A program made the position numbers and the translations under genes. DNA of 64,000 nucleotides from Synechococcus sp. RedBA-s (GTDB taxonomy: Bacteria > Cyanobacteriota > Cyanobacteriia > PCC-6307 > Cyanobiaceae). Numbering within the stretch: the stretch's first letter is position 1; every line of letters starts with the position of its first letter. This document shows, in pieces, positions 47,134-56,962 of the stretch. The DNA lies in the NCBI RefSeq assembly GCF_024345495.1, contig NZ_JAGQBF010000011.1:20724-84723 (forward strand), in the 5' to 3' direction. Below the pieces are notes generated by a model, which had not been told where the DNA came from, did not search any database, and worked only from the letters and a program-made list of their open reading frames with translations.

Positions 47134-48006
47134 TCAGAGAAACTCCGGCCGCAGGGCCTGGCAGCCCTCCAGTTCCCGAGCCAGCCCTTCCCAGTCGTGC
47201 TGCTCCAGCAGGCCCTCAAGGCCGTCGAGGGCCTGGCGGTAGTGCCCCAGCGCCTCGGCCACGGCGGCGCTGTTGCTCCACGCCATCAGGGTGCCCAGCT
47301 CCGGATTGCCGCCGCCCACCCGGGTGGTGTCGGCGAAGCCGCTGGAGGCCAGGGCGCGCACCAGTGCCGGCAGCGCCGAGTGGGGCGCCGCCGCCGCTGC
47401 GCCCCGCTCGGCCGCCCGCAGCAGGGCGGCGCTCACCAGCACCGGCAGGTGGGAGATCAGGGCCACGGCCCTGTCGTGATCAGGTGCGGCGCACTCCAGC
47501 CACTGGGCTCCGAGGGCGCCCGCCAGGGCGCGCACCTGCTCCAGGGCTGCGGGGTCGGTGTGGTCGCTGGGGGTGGCCACCCAGGGGCGGCCGCGGAACA
47601 GGTTCGCCAGGCCCGCCTCCACCCCGGCCGCGCTGGTGCCAGCCATGGGATGGCTGGCCACGAAGCGGGGAACGAGGGGCTCCCAGACCGCCAACACCGG
47701 CGCTTTCACCGAGGCCAGATCCCCTATCACCGCCCCCTTGGGCAGGGCTGCCAGCAGCTCCGGTGGGGGCTCCAGCAGCCGATCGAGCGGCAAGGCCAGC
47801 AACACCAGCCCGCAACCCCTGAGCACCACAGGATCCGTGCTCACCTGAGTGGCCAGACCCCGCTGAAGGGCCCGCTCCGCCGTGGCCTCGCGGTGCACCA
47901 GAGCGCGCACATCAACGCCAAGGGCCATCAGATCAAGGCCGATCGAGCCGCCGATCAGGCCCAGGCCCACCACCCCCACCGGTCGCTCTCGCCAGAGAGT
48001 TGTCAT
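47134..48006 (-). CDS. tyrA: Prephenate/arogenate dehydrogenase
   Basis: Protein of 290 residues. Rossmann motif VGVVGLGLIGGSIGLDL at the N terminus, LALPLD, DLASVKAPV, and FVASHPMAGTSAAGVEAG, with the substrate-binding DHDRAVALISHLPVLVSAAL helix. It oxidatively decarboxylates prephenate or arogenate in tyrosine synthesis; cyanobacterial enzymes usually prefer arogenate with NADP. The start is the ATG at 48006. Divergent from the helicase-like gene by 42 bases. Confidence 0.93.
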   Translation of the reverse strand: MTTLWRERPVGVVGLGLIGGSIGLDLMALGVDVRALVHREATAERALQRGLATQVSTDPVVLRGCGLVLLALPLDRLLEPPPELLAALPKGAVIGDLASVKAPVLAVWEPLVPRFVASHPMAGTSAAGVEAGLANLFRGRPWVATPSDHTDPAALEQVRALAGALGAQWLECAAPDHDRAVALISHLPVLVSAALLRAAERGAAAAAPHSALPALVRALASSGFADTTRVGGGNPELGTLMAWSNSAAVAEALGHYRQALDGLEGLLEQHDWEGLARELEGCQALRPEFL

Positions 48007-48048
48007 CGCTGGTACGGCCCACGGGCCCCACCTTCCTACGATTCCGCG

Positions 48049-49482
48049 ATGTTGGAAGCCCGCGCCCACCAGCAGCTCAAGCAACTCCTGCGCCAGGAGG
48101 GCGGCATCCGCTGGCCGCACCACCTGACCATGAGCCGGCTGGTGGCGCGCAGTCTGCGGCGCTCTGACCACACCCTGGTGCGCCTGGCGCCGGGCAGCGA
48201 CCCCGACTGGCTGGTGGGCCTGCTGGTGCCCCTGGCCCTGGGGGATGCTTCGATCGCCCTGGTGCTGAGCGATCCCCTGCGCCGGCGCCTGCAGCAGGTG
48301 GAGATACCCAGGCTGAAGGCCGTGGGCCTGCAACTGCCCTGCTGGGAAGGATCCACCGGAGCCCCCGCCGAGGCCCCCCTCTGGCTGCTTAATCACGCGG
48401 AGCTGGAGCTGGCCTGGCGCCAGGGCCAGCTGGGGGAGCGGCAACTCGTCATTCCGGAGGCCGAGCGGCTGCACCAGCAGTTGCGCCAGGCCCTCGATCG
48501 TCCGATCAAGAACGGCGACTGGGAGCGGCTGCGCCGGGTGCTGCCCAGCGCTGAACCAAGCCTGCTGGTCCTGCATGAGCGCATGAGCCGGAGAATCTTC
48601 GCCCATCCCCCCACCCCCTCGGGACTGGTGCCGATCAGTCCCGAGGAGGAAGCCCCTCTGCGGCACCTGCTGGCGCTGCTCGGCCCTCTGCCGGAGGTCT
48701 GGCAGCTCTGGCGGTCAGCCGTTGGAGCTGGCTGGACCAGCTGGGCCAGCGTTGACAGGGCGCTGCTGCAGTGGCGCCTTCACCGCCAGCCCCTGGAGCC
48801 CCTTGAGGCCATGGAGGGGCTGCTGGAGCACCGCGGCGCTGTGCTGGTGGGCCAGTTCGGGCGCAGCGCCGCCCTGGCAGGCATCCACCCGCAGGTGAGC
48901 GTGAACCTCTCGGATCCGCCCCTCTCCGATCCGATGCCCCTGTATGCGCCCCTGGGCCAGCCCTTCCCCAACAGCCCGCACTTCGGCACCCATCTGCTCG
49001 ATCACTGCCGGCGGCTCGTGCTGGGCCAGAGCGGTCTGACGATCGTGCTGGTGGATGAACACTCCCAGCGGCTCAGCCTCGCCAGCGCCCTGGCGGCGGA
49101 GTTCGGCCGCCGGGTGGGCCATGAAACCACCGCACCTGAGAGCAATGGGGTGATCTGCTGCGGCTGGCAATGGTGGCTGGAACACCAGGGTCGACTGCCG
49201 CTGCCGCACCAGGTGATCGTCGGTCCGCTGCCGATCGCCAGCCTCGAAGACCCGCTCACGGCAGCCCGGGTCAACCGGCTGCGCCAGGCCGGCCGTGACT
49301 GGTTCCGGGAGCTGCTGCTGCCGGAGGCCATGACCCGTCTCCAGCTGGCGCTGGCGGGGCTGCGCCGGAGCGGAGGGCGGCTGGCGGTGCTGGACGGACG
49401 CCTGCGCAGCCGCAGCTGGGGGCAGCAGGTGCTCAGTGCCCTGGAGCCATGGGTGGCCCTGAACAGGTTGCTGCCGCTCTGA
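48049..49482 (+). CDS. DinG-like helicase-related protein lacking Walker motifs
   Basis: Protein of 477 residues that follows the XPD/DinG pattern but lacks catalytic motifs. In the N-terminal half the usual GTGKT is replaced by LVRLAPGSDPDWLVGLLVPL, with WLLNHAELELA where a DEAH box would lie. The C-terminal part (LPLPHQVIVGPLPIASLEDP, ARVNRLRQAGRDWFRELLLP, GGRLAVLDGRLRSRSWGQQV) matches the DinG helicase C domain. Probably catalytically inactive, perhaps binding DNA. I recall similar proteins in other marine picocyanobacteria annotated as possible helicases. Confidence 0.7.
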   Translation: MLEARAHQQLKQLLRQEGGIRWPHHLTMSRLVARSLRRSDHTLVRLAPGSDPDWLVGLLVPLALGDASIALVLSDPLRRRLQQVEIPRLKAVGLQLPCWEGSTGAPAEAPLWLLNHAELELAWRQGQLGERQLVIPEAERLHQQLRQALDRPIKNGDWERLRRVLPSAEPSLLVLHERMSRRIFAHPPTPSGLVPISPEEEAPLRHLLALLGPLPEVWQLWRSAVGAGWTSWASVDRALLQWRLHRQPLEPLEAMEGLLEHRGAVLVGQFGRSAALAGIHPQVSVNLSDPPLSDPMPLYAPLGQPFPNSPHFGTHLLDHCRRLVLGQSGLTIVLVDEHSQRLSLASALAAEFGRRVGHETTAPESNGVICCGWQWWLEHQGRLPLPHQVIVGPLPIASLEDPLTAARVNRLRQAGRDWFRELLLPEAMTRLQLALAGLRRSGGRLAVLDGRLRSRSWGQQVLSALEPWVALNRLLPL

Positions 49483-49551
49483 CACCTGAGCGGATCCAGC
49501 CGTCGAAGTGGAGCCCGTAGCCTGGTGGCCGAAAGGACGTTGCCAGGAAGC

Positions 49552-49803
49552 ATGGGAGAGGCCAAACGCCGATCGGAACAGGGATTGCCGCCGCGTGGGC
49601 CGCAGAAGCAAGCCGGATCGGCCAAAGCCAAGGACACCTCCCCACGGCTGGTCCCCTGGCTGCCGTTGACCCGCCGCCAGGCCGACCGCTTCGTTCAGGT
49701 CTCCACCCAGGGGGCCTGGGTGGGCATTGCGGCCCTGGTGCTGCTATGGATCACGGTGCGTTTCGTCGGACCGGCCGCCGGCTGGTGGACCCTCTCGGAT
49801 TGA
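49552..49803 (+). CDS. DUF2839 small membrane protein
   Basis: Protein of 83 residues beginning MGEAKRRSEQGLPPR, a typical DUF2839 N terminus, with one membrane segment near the C terminus (GAWVGIAALVLLWITVRFVG). Cyanobacteria-specific family of unknown function. The frame could start at 49525, but MGEAKRR is conserved. The stop lies inside a perfect 15-base tandem duplication (49794-49823). Confidence 0.8.
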   Translation: MGEAKRRSEQGLPPRGPQKQAGSAKAKDTSPRLVPWLPLTRRQADRFVQVSTQGAWVGIAALVLLWITVRFVGPAAGWWTLSD

Positions 49804-49823
49804 TCGGGCTCGGATTGATCGGG
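49794..49823 (+). repeat. 15-base perfect tandem duplication across a stop codon
   Basis: CTCGGATTGATCGGG occurs twice in direct succession (49794-49808 and 49809-49823). The first copy contains the TGA stop of the DUF2839 gene (49801-49803), so the second copy is a non-coding duplicate of the gene end. Confidence 0.95.
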
Positions 49824-49905
49824 TGCGCCTTTGCCCACACCGGCCCCAGCCCACAGCAGAAAATGGAAGAAAATCTTAGGATCACTGGAAATCCTGAGCT
49901 GGCCG

Positions 49906-50286
49906 ATGTTCCCCCGCCTCGCTGAGCAGTACCGCTCCGTGGTGCTGGACCTGGTGATGAGCTTGCAGGCCCTGGCCAACAGCTTGCAGCGCAAAGGCCT
50001 AGCGGCCACCTGCTACGTCTGCGGTGATGGCCGCGATGGCCATGGGGCATCGTTTGTGGCCGACCTGGGGGATGCCCACATGGTGCGCTTTCTCGTCTCC
50101 GACTTCGGCATCAGCTGGGTGGAATCACGCCACGGCTGCGAACTGGTGAAACTCGAAGGGGCCGAGGCGATCCAGGAGCTACAACGGGTCGCCACCGTTC
50201 TGCAACAGGCTCCAGCGCCCACCCCAACTGCTGCCAAGCCCAGGCAAGAGCCCCAGGCCAGCAGGCTTGAGGCTCCCCTGAGCTGA
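49906..50286 (+). CDS. DUF1815 protein
   Basis: Protein of 126 residues. MFPRLAEQYRSVVLDLVMSL, ALANSLQRKGLAATCYVCGD, ASFVADLGDAHMVRFLVSDF and GISWVESRHGCELVKLEGAE match the cyanobacterial DUF1815 family of unknown function. The C-terminal ~30 residues are a Pro/Ala/Gln tail. ATG at 49906. It converges with recA; a perfect 14-base palindrome (50281-50294, AGCTGAGCTCAGCT) spans both gene ends. Confidence 0.82.
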   Translation: MFPRLAEQYRSVVLDLVMSLQALANSLQRKGLAATCYVCGDGRDGHGASFVADLGDAHMVRFLVSDFGISWVESRHGCELVKLEGAEAIQELQRVATVLQQAPAPTPTAAKPRQEPQASRLEAPLS

Positions 50287-50288
50287 GC

Positions 50289-51494
50289 TCAGCTGGCGGC
50301 AGGCTCCAGGGAGTCTGAACCGGACTCCAGCGCTGATTCGCTGGAGTCCGGTTCAGCAGGGGCCGATGCAGCTGAGCTGGCGGCCAGCTTGGCGGCCGCC
50401 GCTGCCAATGGCTTGAGCGAATTGGCGGTCACATCAGCGCCTTCGGTGAGCCTGCGGCGAACCTCGGCCTCGATCAGCTCCTTCTGCTCAGGGTTCTGCT
50501 CCAGCCAGGTGATGGTGTTGTCGCGGCCCTGGCCGATGTTGTCGCCGCCGTAGCTGTACCAGGCGCCCTTACGGATCACCACACCGGTTTCCTCGGCCAG
50601 ATCGATCACACAGCCCAGGGTGCTGATGCCACGGCCAAAGAGGATGTCGAACTCAGCGATGCGGAACGGTGGCGCCACCTTGTTCTTCGCCACCTTCACC
50701 TTGGCGCGGATGCCGTATTCCTCGGTGCCGCGCTTGAGGGTCTGAATGCGGCGGATGTCGAGCCGCACCGAGGCATAGAACTTGAGGGCGTTGCCGCCGG
50801 TGGTGGTTTCAGGGTTGCCGTAGGTGACACCGATCTTCTGGCGCAGCTGGTTGAGGAAGATCACCGTGCAGCCCGACTTGCCGATGTTGCCGGTGATCTT
50901 GCGCATCGCCTGGCTCATCAGCCGCGCCTGGCTGCCCACCGCCAGGTCCCCCATCTCCCCCTCGATCTCGGCGCGGGGCGTCAGGGCCGCCACGGAGTCG
51001 ACCACAACGATGTCGACCGCGGCGGAGCGCACCAGCTGATCAACGATCTCCAGGGCCATTTCACCCGTGTCGGGCTGGGAGACCAGCAGGTTCTCCACAT
51101 CGACCCCCAGGGCCGCGGCATAGACCGGGTCGAGCGCATGCTCGGCATCCACGAAGGCGGCCACCCCACCGCGGCGCTGGGCTTCGGCGATGGCATGGAG
51201 GGTGAGGGTGGTCTTGCCGGAACTCTCCGGCCCGTAGACCTCCACCACCCGGCCCTTGGGATAGCCACCGCCCAGGGCCAGATCGAGGGTGAGGGCACCC
51301 GTGGGCATCGTTTCCACCCGCATCCGGGAGGCATCTCCCAGGCGCATGATCGAGCCCTTGCCGAAGTTGCGCTCGATCTGGCCGAGCACCAGGTTGAGAG
51401 CCTTGTCGCGCTCAGCCGCCCCGGCCGCCGTCGCTGCGCTCGAGGAGCGGGGCTGGGCAGCCCTGAGGTCAGTGCTCTTGTGGTCGGCAGGCAT
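50289..51494 (-). CDS. recA: RecA recombinase
   Basis: Protein of 401 residues, longer than the usual ~350 because of an acidic Ser/Ala-rich C-terminal tail. Walker [10 protein letters not shown] at 88-96, [37 protein letters not shown], and [20 protein letters not shown]. It drives homologous recombination and LexA cleavage. A LexA-box-like palindrome lies 157 bases upstream (51651-51664). Confidence 0.98.
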   Translation of the reverse strand: MPADHKSTDLRAAQPRSSSAATAAGAAERDKALNLVLGQIERNFGKGSIMRLGDASRMRVETMPTGALTLDLALGGGYPKGRVVEVYGPESSGKTTLTLHAIAEAQRRGGVAAFVDAEHALDPVYAAALGVDVENLLVSQPDTGEMALEIVDQLVRSAAVDIVVVDSVAALTPRAEIEGEMGDLAVGSQARLMSQAMRKITGNIGKSGCTVIFLNQLRQKIGVTYGNPETTTGGNALKFYASVRLDIRRIQTLKRGTEEYGIRAKVKVAKNKVAPPFRIAEFDILFGRGISTLGCVIDLAEETGVVIRKGAWYSYGGDNIGQGRDNTITWLEQNPEQKELIEAEVRRRLTEGADVTANSLKPLAAAAAKLAASSAASAPAEPDSSESALESGSDSLEPAAS

Positions 51495-51650
51495 GGTCAG
51501 AAGAGAATGAAGGAACGGACCGGAAAGGGACGGACCCTGGGGGCCTGTCGCCGTGCGGCCTCACAGCTAGAGGTGCCACCAAAGCCGCTGGTTGTATCAA
51601 GGAGGTGGCGAACCAGCGGCAGCGCCCCTGGCGCCGGACAACTTTAAATT

Positions 51651-51664
51651 AGTACAGGCGTACG
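51651..51664 (-). promoter_or_regulatory. Putative LexA (SOS) box upstream of recA
   Basis: Read on the recA strand: CGTACGCCTGTACT. This is close to the cyanobacterial LexA consensus RGTACNNNDGTWCB, with only the first base not fitting. An AT-rich AATTTAAAG follows immediately (51641-51650 region), which could be the -10 area. It lies between the recA start and the end of the HAD gene. Confidence 0.5.
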
Positions 51665-51672
51665 CTAGCGGA

Positions 51673-52422
51673 TCAGGGCCACGCCGCCAAGGGGGCCGCG
51701 AAGGCCGCCGGCTCCAGCAGCGCCAGGCCCTCGGGCAGGTCGATCAGATCGCTGGGGGACAGATACCCCCAGCTCACCAGGAAGCAACGCACCGCCTCCA
51801 GCCCGGCGGTGGCCCGCACCGCCTCCAGCGTGGGTCGGCGGTCCTCGATGAACCAGAGCGGTCGCCGCAGCGCGCACAGGCGCAGCAGCACCTCGGGCTT
51901 GGTCCCATCCTCATGGCCGAAGGTCTGCAGGGGGGCGAGGCCCTGGGCAGCCAGCAGCTCCCGGGCGAAGGCCCCGCCCTTGGTGGTGAGCACGGCCCAG
52001 TCGGCCCCCTCCTGGGCCAGAGCCCGCAGCCGTTGCGGCACGCCGGGGTAGGGGCGGTGCAGGGCCAGCCAGTGGGGGCGATCGGCGGCAATGGCCTGGC
52101 GGCGCACCGCCTCAAGGCTGGCCTGCAGGATCTCGGGGCTCCAGCCCCAGTGGGCCAGGGCCGGAGCCAGAGCCTGGCCGTAGGCCGCCCCAGGGGCCGT
52201 GAGGTCGAAGGTGCCACGGGCCAGCTCAGCGGCCACCAGCACCATCTCCCAGCCCTTGTGGATCAGCGGGCGCAACCGGACAAAGGCGGCGGGCGCCTGC
52301 TCAGGAAGCCTCAGATCCGGCCGCAGACTCAGGGCCGCCTTGCGGGCCGCCCACCAATACTCCGCCATGCCATCGACGAGCACGCCATCGAAGTCGAACA
52401 CCAGCAATGGGCTGGGGGTCAC
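51673..52422 (-). CDS. HAD-superfamily phosphatase
   Basis: Protein of 249 residues starting at a GTG (52422). HAD motifs: the nucleophile Asp in LLVFDFDGVLVDGM, motif II Thr in WAVLTTKGG, Lys in GTKPEVL, and acidic motif IV WFIEDRRPTLEAV. Similar to phosphoglycolate-type HAD enzymes; substrate unknown. A longer frame upstream would run into the tRNA-Gln gene and is rejected. Confidence 0.85.
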   Translation of the reverse strand: MTPSPLLVFDFDGVLVDGMAEYWWAARKAALSLRPDLRLPEQAPAAFVRLRPLIHKGWEMVLVAAELARGTFDLTAPGAAYGQALAPALAHWGWSPEILQASLEAVRRQAIAADRPHWLALHRPYPGVPQRLRALAQEGADWAVLTTKGGAFARELLAAQGLAPLQTFGHEDGTKPEVLLRLCALRRPLWFIEDRRPTLEAVRATAGLEAVRCFLVSWGYLSPSDLIDLPEGLALLEPAAFAAPLAAWP

Positions 52423-52439
52423 GCAGGGATCTCTCAAAA

Positions 52440-52511
52440 CTGGGCCGCTAGGATTCGAACCTAGGAATGGCGGGACCAAAACCCGCTGCCTTACCACTTG
52501 GCGACGGCCCA
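52440..52511 (-). tRNA. trnQ: tRNA-Gln (TTG anticodon)
   Basis: Reading leftwards from 52511: 72-base cloverleaf with acceptor TGGGCCG/CGGCCCA, D-arm CGCCAAGTGGTAAGGCA, anticodon stem GCGGG/CCCGC enclosing TTTTGGT (anticodon TTG), and T-arm CTAGGTTCGAATCCTAG. CCA is not encoded. Confidence 0.97.
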
Positions 52512-52668
52512 AAGCTCCAGTGGCGGCTTTCCAATCCAGGCGATCCAGGCGGGTGGATCAGGGTTGGTCGGGCGCTTGACCGGTTGCCTTGTTAGTTACC
52601 CACAGCGGGCCGTCCTTCGTCAATCTCTGGGGGCCGGTGGCGAAGCCGCTGCCTCTGGGCGCACCGAG

Positions 52669-54357
52669 TCAGGGGGGAAAGACCCGCAGCCGCTGCAGCT
52701 CGCCACTGCCGAATTCAGCGCAGCGCAGGCCGTACCCGTTCACTTGATCGGCCTGGATGCGGCGCACCGGTGCGCTGCGGGGCAGCAGCTCCACCGGCCG
52801 GCCCTGGGGAAGCACCACCTGCTCCACCGCCAGCCGGCATTCCTCCATGGCGCCATGGGCATCGTCAGGGGCGCCGGCAAGGCCCATGGCCGCTGCCGAC
52901 CCATCGCCATCACCGGCACGGCGGCGCAGAAGCCGCTCCACACCCCGCTGGATCTGGGGAAGGGTGTCAGCCTTGATCACCAGGATCGGCACATGCCGTT
53001 CCAGGGCCTGGCTGCGCACCTGCGGTTCGCGGCCCAGTTGCTGGCGCAGGCTCAGCACCGCGTCGGCCTCCTCCAGCTGGCTGGCGCGCTGCACGGGCAG
53101 CTGGCGGCTGCGCACCACCTGCTCCAGCAGCTGGGGACTGACCCCGCAGCAGTAGAGGCGCAGGGGCGGGGCCACGGGCGCGGGGGCTGCAGGGCGGCGA
53201 TGGGGCGGGAGCAGCTCCGGATCAGGCAGGGGCACCGGCGCCAGGGCCGGGCGGCCGGCAGCGGCCACAAGCCCGCGGCGGGGCATCCGCGGCGAGGGCG
53301 GATCGGGCTCGGGATCGTTGAGGCGCAACAGGCCATCGCTGCCCAGCTCGCGGACCTGGGGGCGCACCGGCTGTCCCCGCAGCTGCTGATCGACGGTGCG
53401 GGCCACATCACGGTGCACCAGCCAGCGACTGCGGCTGTGCATCTCCACCGCCAGGGGGAAGGTGGGGTCGGCGCAGCGCTCCAGCACTGTTTTCTGGCAG
53501 CCGCGCCGGCGGGCCTCCTCATCTCCGAGGGTGACCGACTGAATGCCGCCGATCAGGTCGGCCAGGGTGGGGTTCTTGATCAGATTGGCCAGCTCGTTGC
53601 CGTGGGCCGTGGCCACCAGCATCACGCCGCGCTCGGCAATGGTGCGGGCCGCCTGGGCCTCGAGTTCGGTGCCGATCTCGTCGATCACGATCACCTCGGG
53701 CATGTGGTTCTCCACCGCCTCGATCATCACCTGATGCTGCAGCTCAGGCCGCGCCACCTGCATGCGCCGGGCCCGGCCGATGGCGGGATGGGGGATGTCG
53801 CCATCGCCGGCGATCTCATTGCTGGTATCGATCACCACCACCCGCCGCTCCAGGTCGTCGGCCAGCACCCGGGCGATCTCGCGCAGGGCCGTGGTCTTGC
53901 CCACACCCGGACGGCCCATCAGCAGCAGCGACTGGCCACTATCCAGCAGGTCGCGCACCATCTCCACCGTGCCGAAAACCGCCCGGCCCACCCGACAGGT
54001 GAGCCCCACCACCTCCCCGCCGCGGTTGCGGATCGCACTGATGCGGTGCAGTGTGCGCTCGATGCCGGCCCGGTTGTCGCCACCGAAGGACCCCAGCCGC
54101 CCCACCACCGCCGCCAGATCGGAGCGCTCGATCGGTCGCTGATCCAGCAGCAGGGCGCGCCCCGGATAGCGGGCTTCCGGGGCGCGCCCCAGGTCGAGCA
54201 CCACCTCCAGCAACTGATCACGGCTGAAGGGACTCGCCAGCGCCTCACAGACGCGCTCGGGAAGCACCTCCAGCAGGCGGTCGAGATCGTCGGTGATCCG
54301 CTGGGGGCTGATCGGCCAGGAGGCCGCGGCCAGGGGTACAACACGTGGACTGGTCAT
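52669..54357 (-). CDS. ycf45: Ycf45-like AAA ATPase
   Basis: Protein of 562 residues. An AAA/SpoIIIAA-like ATPase core carries Walker [10 protein letters not shown] at ~148-156 and Walker [19 protein letters not shown], with [20 protein letters not shown] before it. A Pro-rich linker (~360-410) precedes a C-terminal domain with [20 protein letters not shown], where R3H-type homologues bind nucleic acid. Ycf45 occurs in cyanobacteria and algal plastids; function unknown. ATG at 54357, GTG at 54363 also possible. Confidence 0.88.
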   Translation of the reverse strand: MTSPRVVPLAAASWPISPQRITDDLDRLLEVLPERVCEALASPFSRDQLLEVVLDLGRAPEARYPGRALLLDQRPIERSDLAAVVGRLGSFGGDNRAGIERTLHRISAIRNRGGEVVGLTCRVGRAVFGTVEMVRDLLDSGQSLLLMGRPGVGKTTALREIARVLADDLERRVVVIDTSNEIAGDGDIPHPAIGRARRMQVARPELQHQVMIEAVENHMPEVIVIDEIGTELEAQAARTIAERGVMLVATAHGNELANLIKNPTLADLIGGIQSVTLGDEEARRRGCQKTVLERCADPTFPLAVEMHSRSRWLVHRDVARTVDQQLRGQPVRPQVRELGSDGLLRLNDPEPDPPSPRMPRRGLVAAAGRPALAPVPLPDPELLPPHRRPAAPAPVAPPLRLYCCGVSPQLLEQVVRSRQLPVQRASQLEEADAVLSLRQQLGREPQVRSQALERHVPILVIKADTLPQIQRGVERLLRRRAGDGDGSAAAMGLAGAPDDAHGAMEECRLAVEQVVLPQGRPVELLPRSAPVRRIQADQVNGYGLRCAEFGSGELQRLRVFPP

Positions 54358-54383
54358 GGACACGGTCCCTCTGCTTCGACGTT

Positions 54384-55439
54384 CTAGCCATCGGCGGCCA
54401 GCCAGGGCGAGACCAGCTGCTGGGCCAGCGTCAGGGCCTGGGGCCAGAGGGAAGGTTCATCGAGCAGGCGCCGGCCGCGGCGCTCCGCCTCCAGCACCAG
54501 CGGGGCCAGCAGCCGGCGGGCCAGCCCGCCGAATGCCACACCGGCGGCGACGCGGCGGGCGGACTGGGGGCCGCCGCTGCGCTGGCGCAGCAGCGCCAGG
54601 CTGCGGCCGTTGGTGCCACCGGCGAGTTGCAGGGGTCCCGGCGGCGCCAGCTGGCGCAGCGCCAGCAGAAGATTCACGGCGGCATGGGCCGTACCATCGC
54701 CCACGTCGCCACTCATCGGTCGGCCATCGAGTTGCCAGAGGGGCAGAAAGCGATGGCGGCGAAGCAACGCGAACCGCTGCCAGAGCTCGCTGGCCAGCTC
54801 CCTCGGACCGACTCCGGGGTGGGGGCTGGCGGCGCCAGCGCCCGCCTCAAGGCCACAACTCACCGCCAGGCGCCGCAAGGGCAGGCCCGAGGCCGCCACC
54901 TGCTCTAGCCGTCGGGCGAAGGCCTCCCCCCGGCCCAGGCTGGTGTGAATCTCCACCGCATCCGGGCGCAGCCGGGCCAGGAGCTCCGGCACGGTGGTGG
55001 CATCAAGCCCATGGCTCCGGGCCTCGATCAGTCCGAGGGGGCAGGCGGGCAAGCAGCGGCCACAGCCGTAGCAGCGCTCCCTGCTCACGCCGGCCCCGGC
55101 CGGGATCGCCTCGGCAGGGCAGACGCGGGCGCAGGGTCTGGGGCAGTCGGGCGGGCAGCGGCTGGGGTCGAACCAAGCCTTGCGGAAATGGGGATCCTCG
55201 CCGTCGCTGAGGCTGAGCATCAGCCAGGGGGTACTCAGCTGGGGCCGCTGCTCACTGGCCCAGCTGAGGCCACGGCGGGCGGCGGCCACCACCGCGTCGT
55301 CGGCCGCCACGTCGATGCAGTGGACTCCGGCGAGGGCGTAGAGGCCGCAGAGATCTTCGATGGCAGCAAGATCCTGGTTGCTGGCCCCGCAGATCAACTT
55401 GACCCAGCGCCCGCAGGCCAGGGCCTGCTCAGGCGGCAA
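54384..55439 (-). CDS. ldpA: LdpA, circadian input Fe-S protein
   Basis: Protein of 351 residues. [20 protein letters not shown] at the N terminus and two [4Fe-4S] ferredoxin-like motifs: [19 protein letters not shown] and [20 protein letters not shown]. LdpA senses redox state and modulates the period of the Kai clock in Synechococcus elongatus. The start is probably TTG at 55439, which overlaps the ndhN end by 11 bp, so ndhN-ldpA are likely co-transcribed. Confidence 0.9.
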   Translation of the reverse strand: MPPEQALACGRWVKLICGASNQDLAAIEDLCGLYALAGVHCIDVAADDAVVAAARRGLSWASEQRPQLSTPWLMLSLSDGEDPHFRKAWFDPSRCPPDCPRPCARVCPAEAIPAGAGVSRERCYGCGRCLPACPLGLIEARSHGLDATTVPELLARLRPDAVEIHTSLGRGEAFARRLEQVAASGLPLRRLAVSCGLEAGAGAASPHPGVGPRELASELWQRFALLRRHRFLPLWQLDGRPMSGDVGDGTAHAAVNLLLALRQLAPPGPLQLAGGTNGRSLALLRQRSGGPQSARRVAAGVAFGGLARRLLAPLVLEAERRGRRLLDEPSLWPQALTLAQQLVSPWLAADG

Positions 55440-55890
55440 GCATCGGCTCCAGGGGCTTCCAGCGCAGGCTGCGGGAGCCGCCCAACTCCGCCACGATCTT
55501 GAGCCGGGGCTCGCGCCTCGTGAGCGCGCAGAGCGACTGCAGCTCCGCCGAGGAGAGCACCTGGGCCTCCAGCAGCCACAGCACCATCGGCTTGGCGCCC
55601 TCCAGCAGGGCCCCCAGCTGGGGCATCACCCGTTGCACCTCACCCACGGCGGCCCCACGGCCAACGCTGTGGTGGCCGAGGTGGGGCGGGCGAACCCCGT
55701 GGCTCTGGAACAGGAAGACCTCCGGATCACCCAGTCCCCGGGCCGAGGTGATCTGGGCGGCATAGCCGGCCGCCCGCAGACGACGCAGCAGCCGGGTTTC
55801 CGCGCCGCCCTCCAGGGGGGCGTAGAGGGCCAGGGCACCGGCCTTCTCCAGGTCCTGACGGAAGCGACGGCCAGAGAGCAGCAGAGGCAT
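55429..55890 (-). CDS. ndhN: NAD(P)H-quinone oxidoreductase subunit N
   Basis: Protein of 153 residues, normal length. [20 protein letters not shown] at the start, [28 protein letters not shown]-like [20 protein letters not shown], and [20 protein letters not shown]. NdhN is a hydrophilic-arm subunit of the cyanobacterial NDH-1 complex used in cyclic electron flow and CO2 uptake. The longer upstream frame is ignored since the ATG at 55890 is conserved. Confidence 0.94.
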   Translation of the reverse strand: MPLLLSGRRFRQDLEKAGALALYAPLEGGAETRLLRRLRAAGYAAQITSARGLGDPEVFLFQSHGVRPPHLGHHSVGRGAAVGEVQRVMPQLGALLEGAKPMVLWLLEAQVLSSAELQSLCALTRREPRLKIVAELGGSRSLRWKPLEPMLAA

Positions 55891-56303
55891 GGGGCAGCGC
55901 AGAACTGGTTTGGAGAGTCTGGCAGGGAGTGGATGGAGTAGGTGGAGCCCATGGGGTAAGGTATTTGCTTGTGCATCTGATCTGCGCCCGACCGCTAGCC
56001 GGGCCTCCAGAGCTGTGCACGGGATCGTCGCTGGCGACGGTCTCTTCTGGCCAGTGCGGCCAGGCTTGCCGGCTGTAAAGCCGCGCAACGCCTCAGCCGC
56101 CGGGATACTGCCGCCCTGCCCAGCAGGCGCGGACAAGTCCCAGCCAACTGTCTCGCTAACCGCTAGCCCACCCGCAATCGCCTGGAAGGTTCGTCCTCCC
56201 TGTGGTTCCGGAGCCAGTTTTCTGGCCCAGCGCGTCTGCACGATTCAGTCCCGAGTGGTTCGCCCCAGTGCGCGCCACTGTCCCGCTGGCGTTTCTCCCT
56301 CCT
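55891..56303. promoter_or_regulatory. Divergent region between ndhN and the ribosomal operon
   Basis: 413 bases without a supported gene. It should carry the promoter and 5' leader of the rplC-to-rpsE operon and the ndhN promoter. Pairing segments around 56010-56140 (GGCTGTAAAGCCG-like stems) could form a leader for autoregulation by a ribosomal protein, but I could not settle a fold. A sigma-70 -10-like TATTTGCT lies at 55961-55970. Confidence 0.4.
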
Positions 56304-56951
56304 ATGTCCTTCGGCATCCTTGGGAAGAAACTGGGCATGTCTCAGTTCTTCGACCCAAACGGCAAATCCATCCCGGTCACCGTGATCGAGGCGGGCCCCT
56401 GCCGCATTACCCAACTCAAAACTCCAGCCACCGACGGCTACAGCGCCGCTCAGATCGGTTTTGGCGAGATCCGCGAGAAGCTCGTCAACAAGCCTGCGGC
56501 CGGTCACCTGGCCAAATCGGGCGACGAACTTCTGCGCCACCTGCAGGAATACCGGCTCGAGTCCCTTGACGGCCTTGAGCTCGGCGCCTCCATCACTGTC
56601 GAAGCCTTCGAGGCCGGACAGAAAGTGGATGTCAGTGGCGACACGGTCGGCCGGGGCTTCTCCGGCTACCAGAAGCGCCATGGCTTCAGCCGCGGTCCCA
56701 TGAGCCACGGCTCCAAGAACCACCGCCAACCTGGTTCCACCGGTGCCGGCACCACGCCGGGCCGCGTCTATCCGGGCAAGCGCATGGCGGGCCGCTACGG
56801 CGGCAAGCAGATCACCACCCGCGGCCTGACCATCCTCAAGGTGGATCATGAGCGCAACCTGTTGGTGGTGAAGGGTTCGGTGCCCGGCAAGCCCGGTGCC
56901 CTGCTCAGCATCCGCCCCGCCCTGCGGGTCGGCGCCAAGGCCGCGAACTGA
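56304..56951 (+). CDS. rplC: Ribosomal protein L3
   Basis: Protein of 215 residues starting [17 protein letters not shown]. Signature near residue 100: [20 protein letters not shown]. First gene of this ribosomal operon; rpsJ is not upstream as in E. coli, which is usual in cyanobacteria. ATG at 56304 rather than the longer open frame. L3 binds near the peptidyl transferase centre of 23S rRNA. Confidence 0.97.
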   Translation: MSFGILGKKLGMSQFFDPNGKSIPVTVIEAGPCRITQLKTPATDGYSAAQIGFGEIREKLVNKPAAGHLAKSGDELLRHLQEYRLESLDGLELGASITVEAFEAGQKVDVSGDTVGRGFSGYQKRHGFSRGPMSHGSKNHRQPGSTGAGTTPGRVYPGKRMAGRYGGKQITTRGLTILKVDHERNLLVVKGSVPGKPGALLSIRPALRVGAKAAN

Positions 56952-56962
56952 GGAGAAATGTG

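Noticed and set aside
47197..48048. Possible N-terminal extension of the helicase-like protein across tyrA
   Set aside because: This part is antisense to tyrA; only from the ATG at 48049 does the translation look like a protein.
49853..49905. A-rich stretch before the DUF1815 gene as a terminator
   Set aside because: No stem-loop precedes the A/T-rich bases on either strand.
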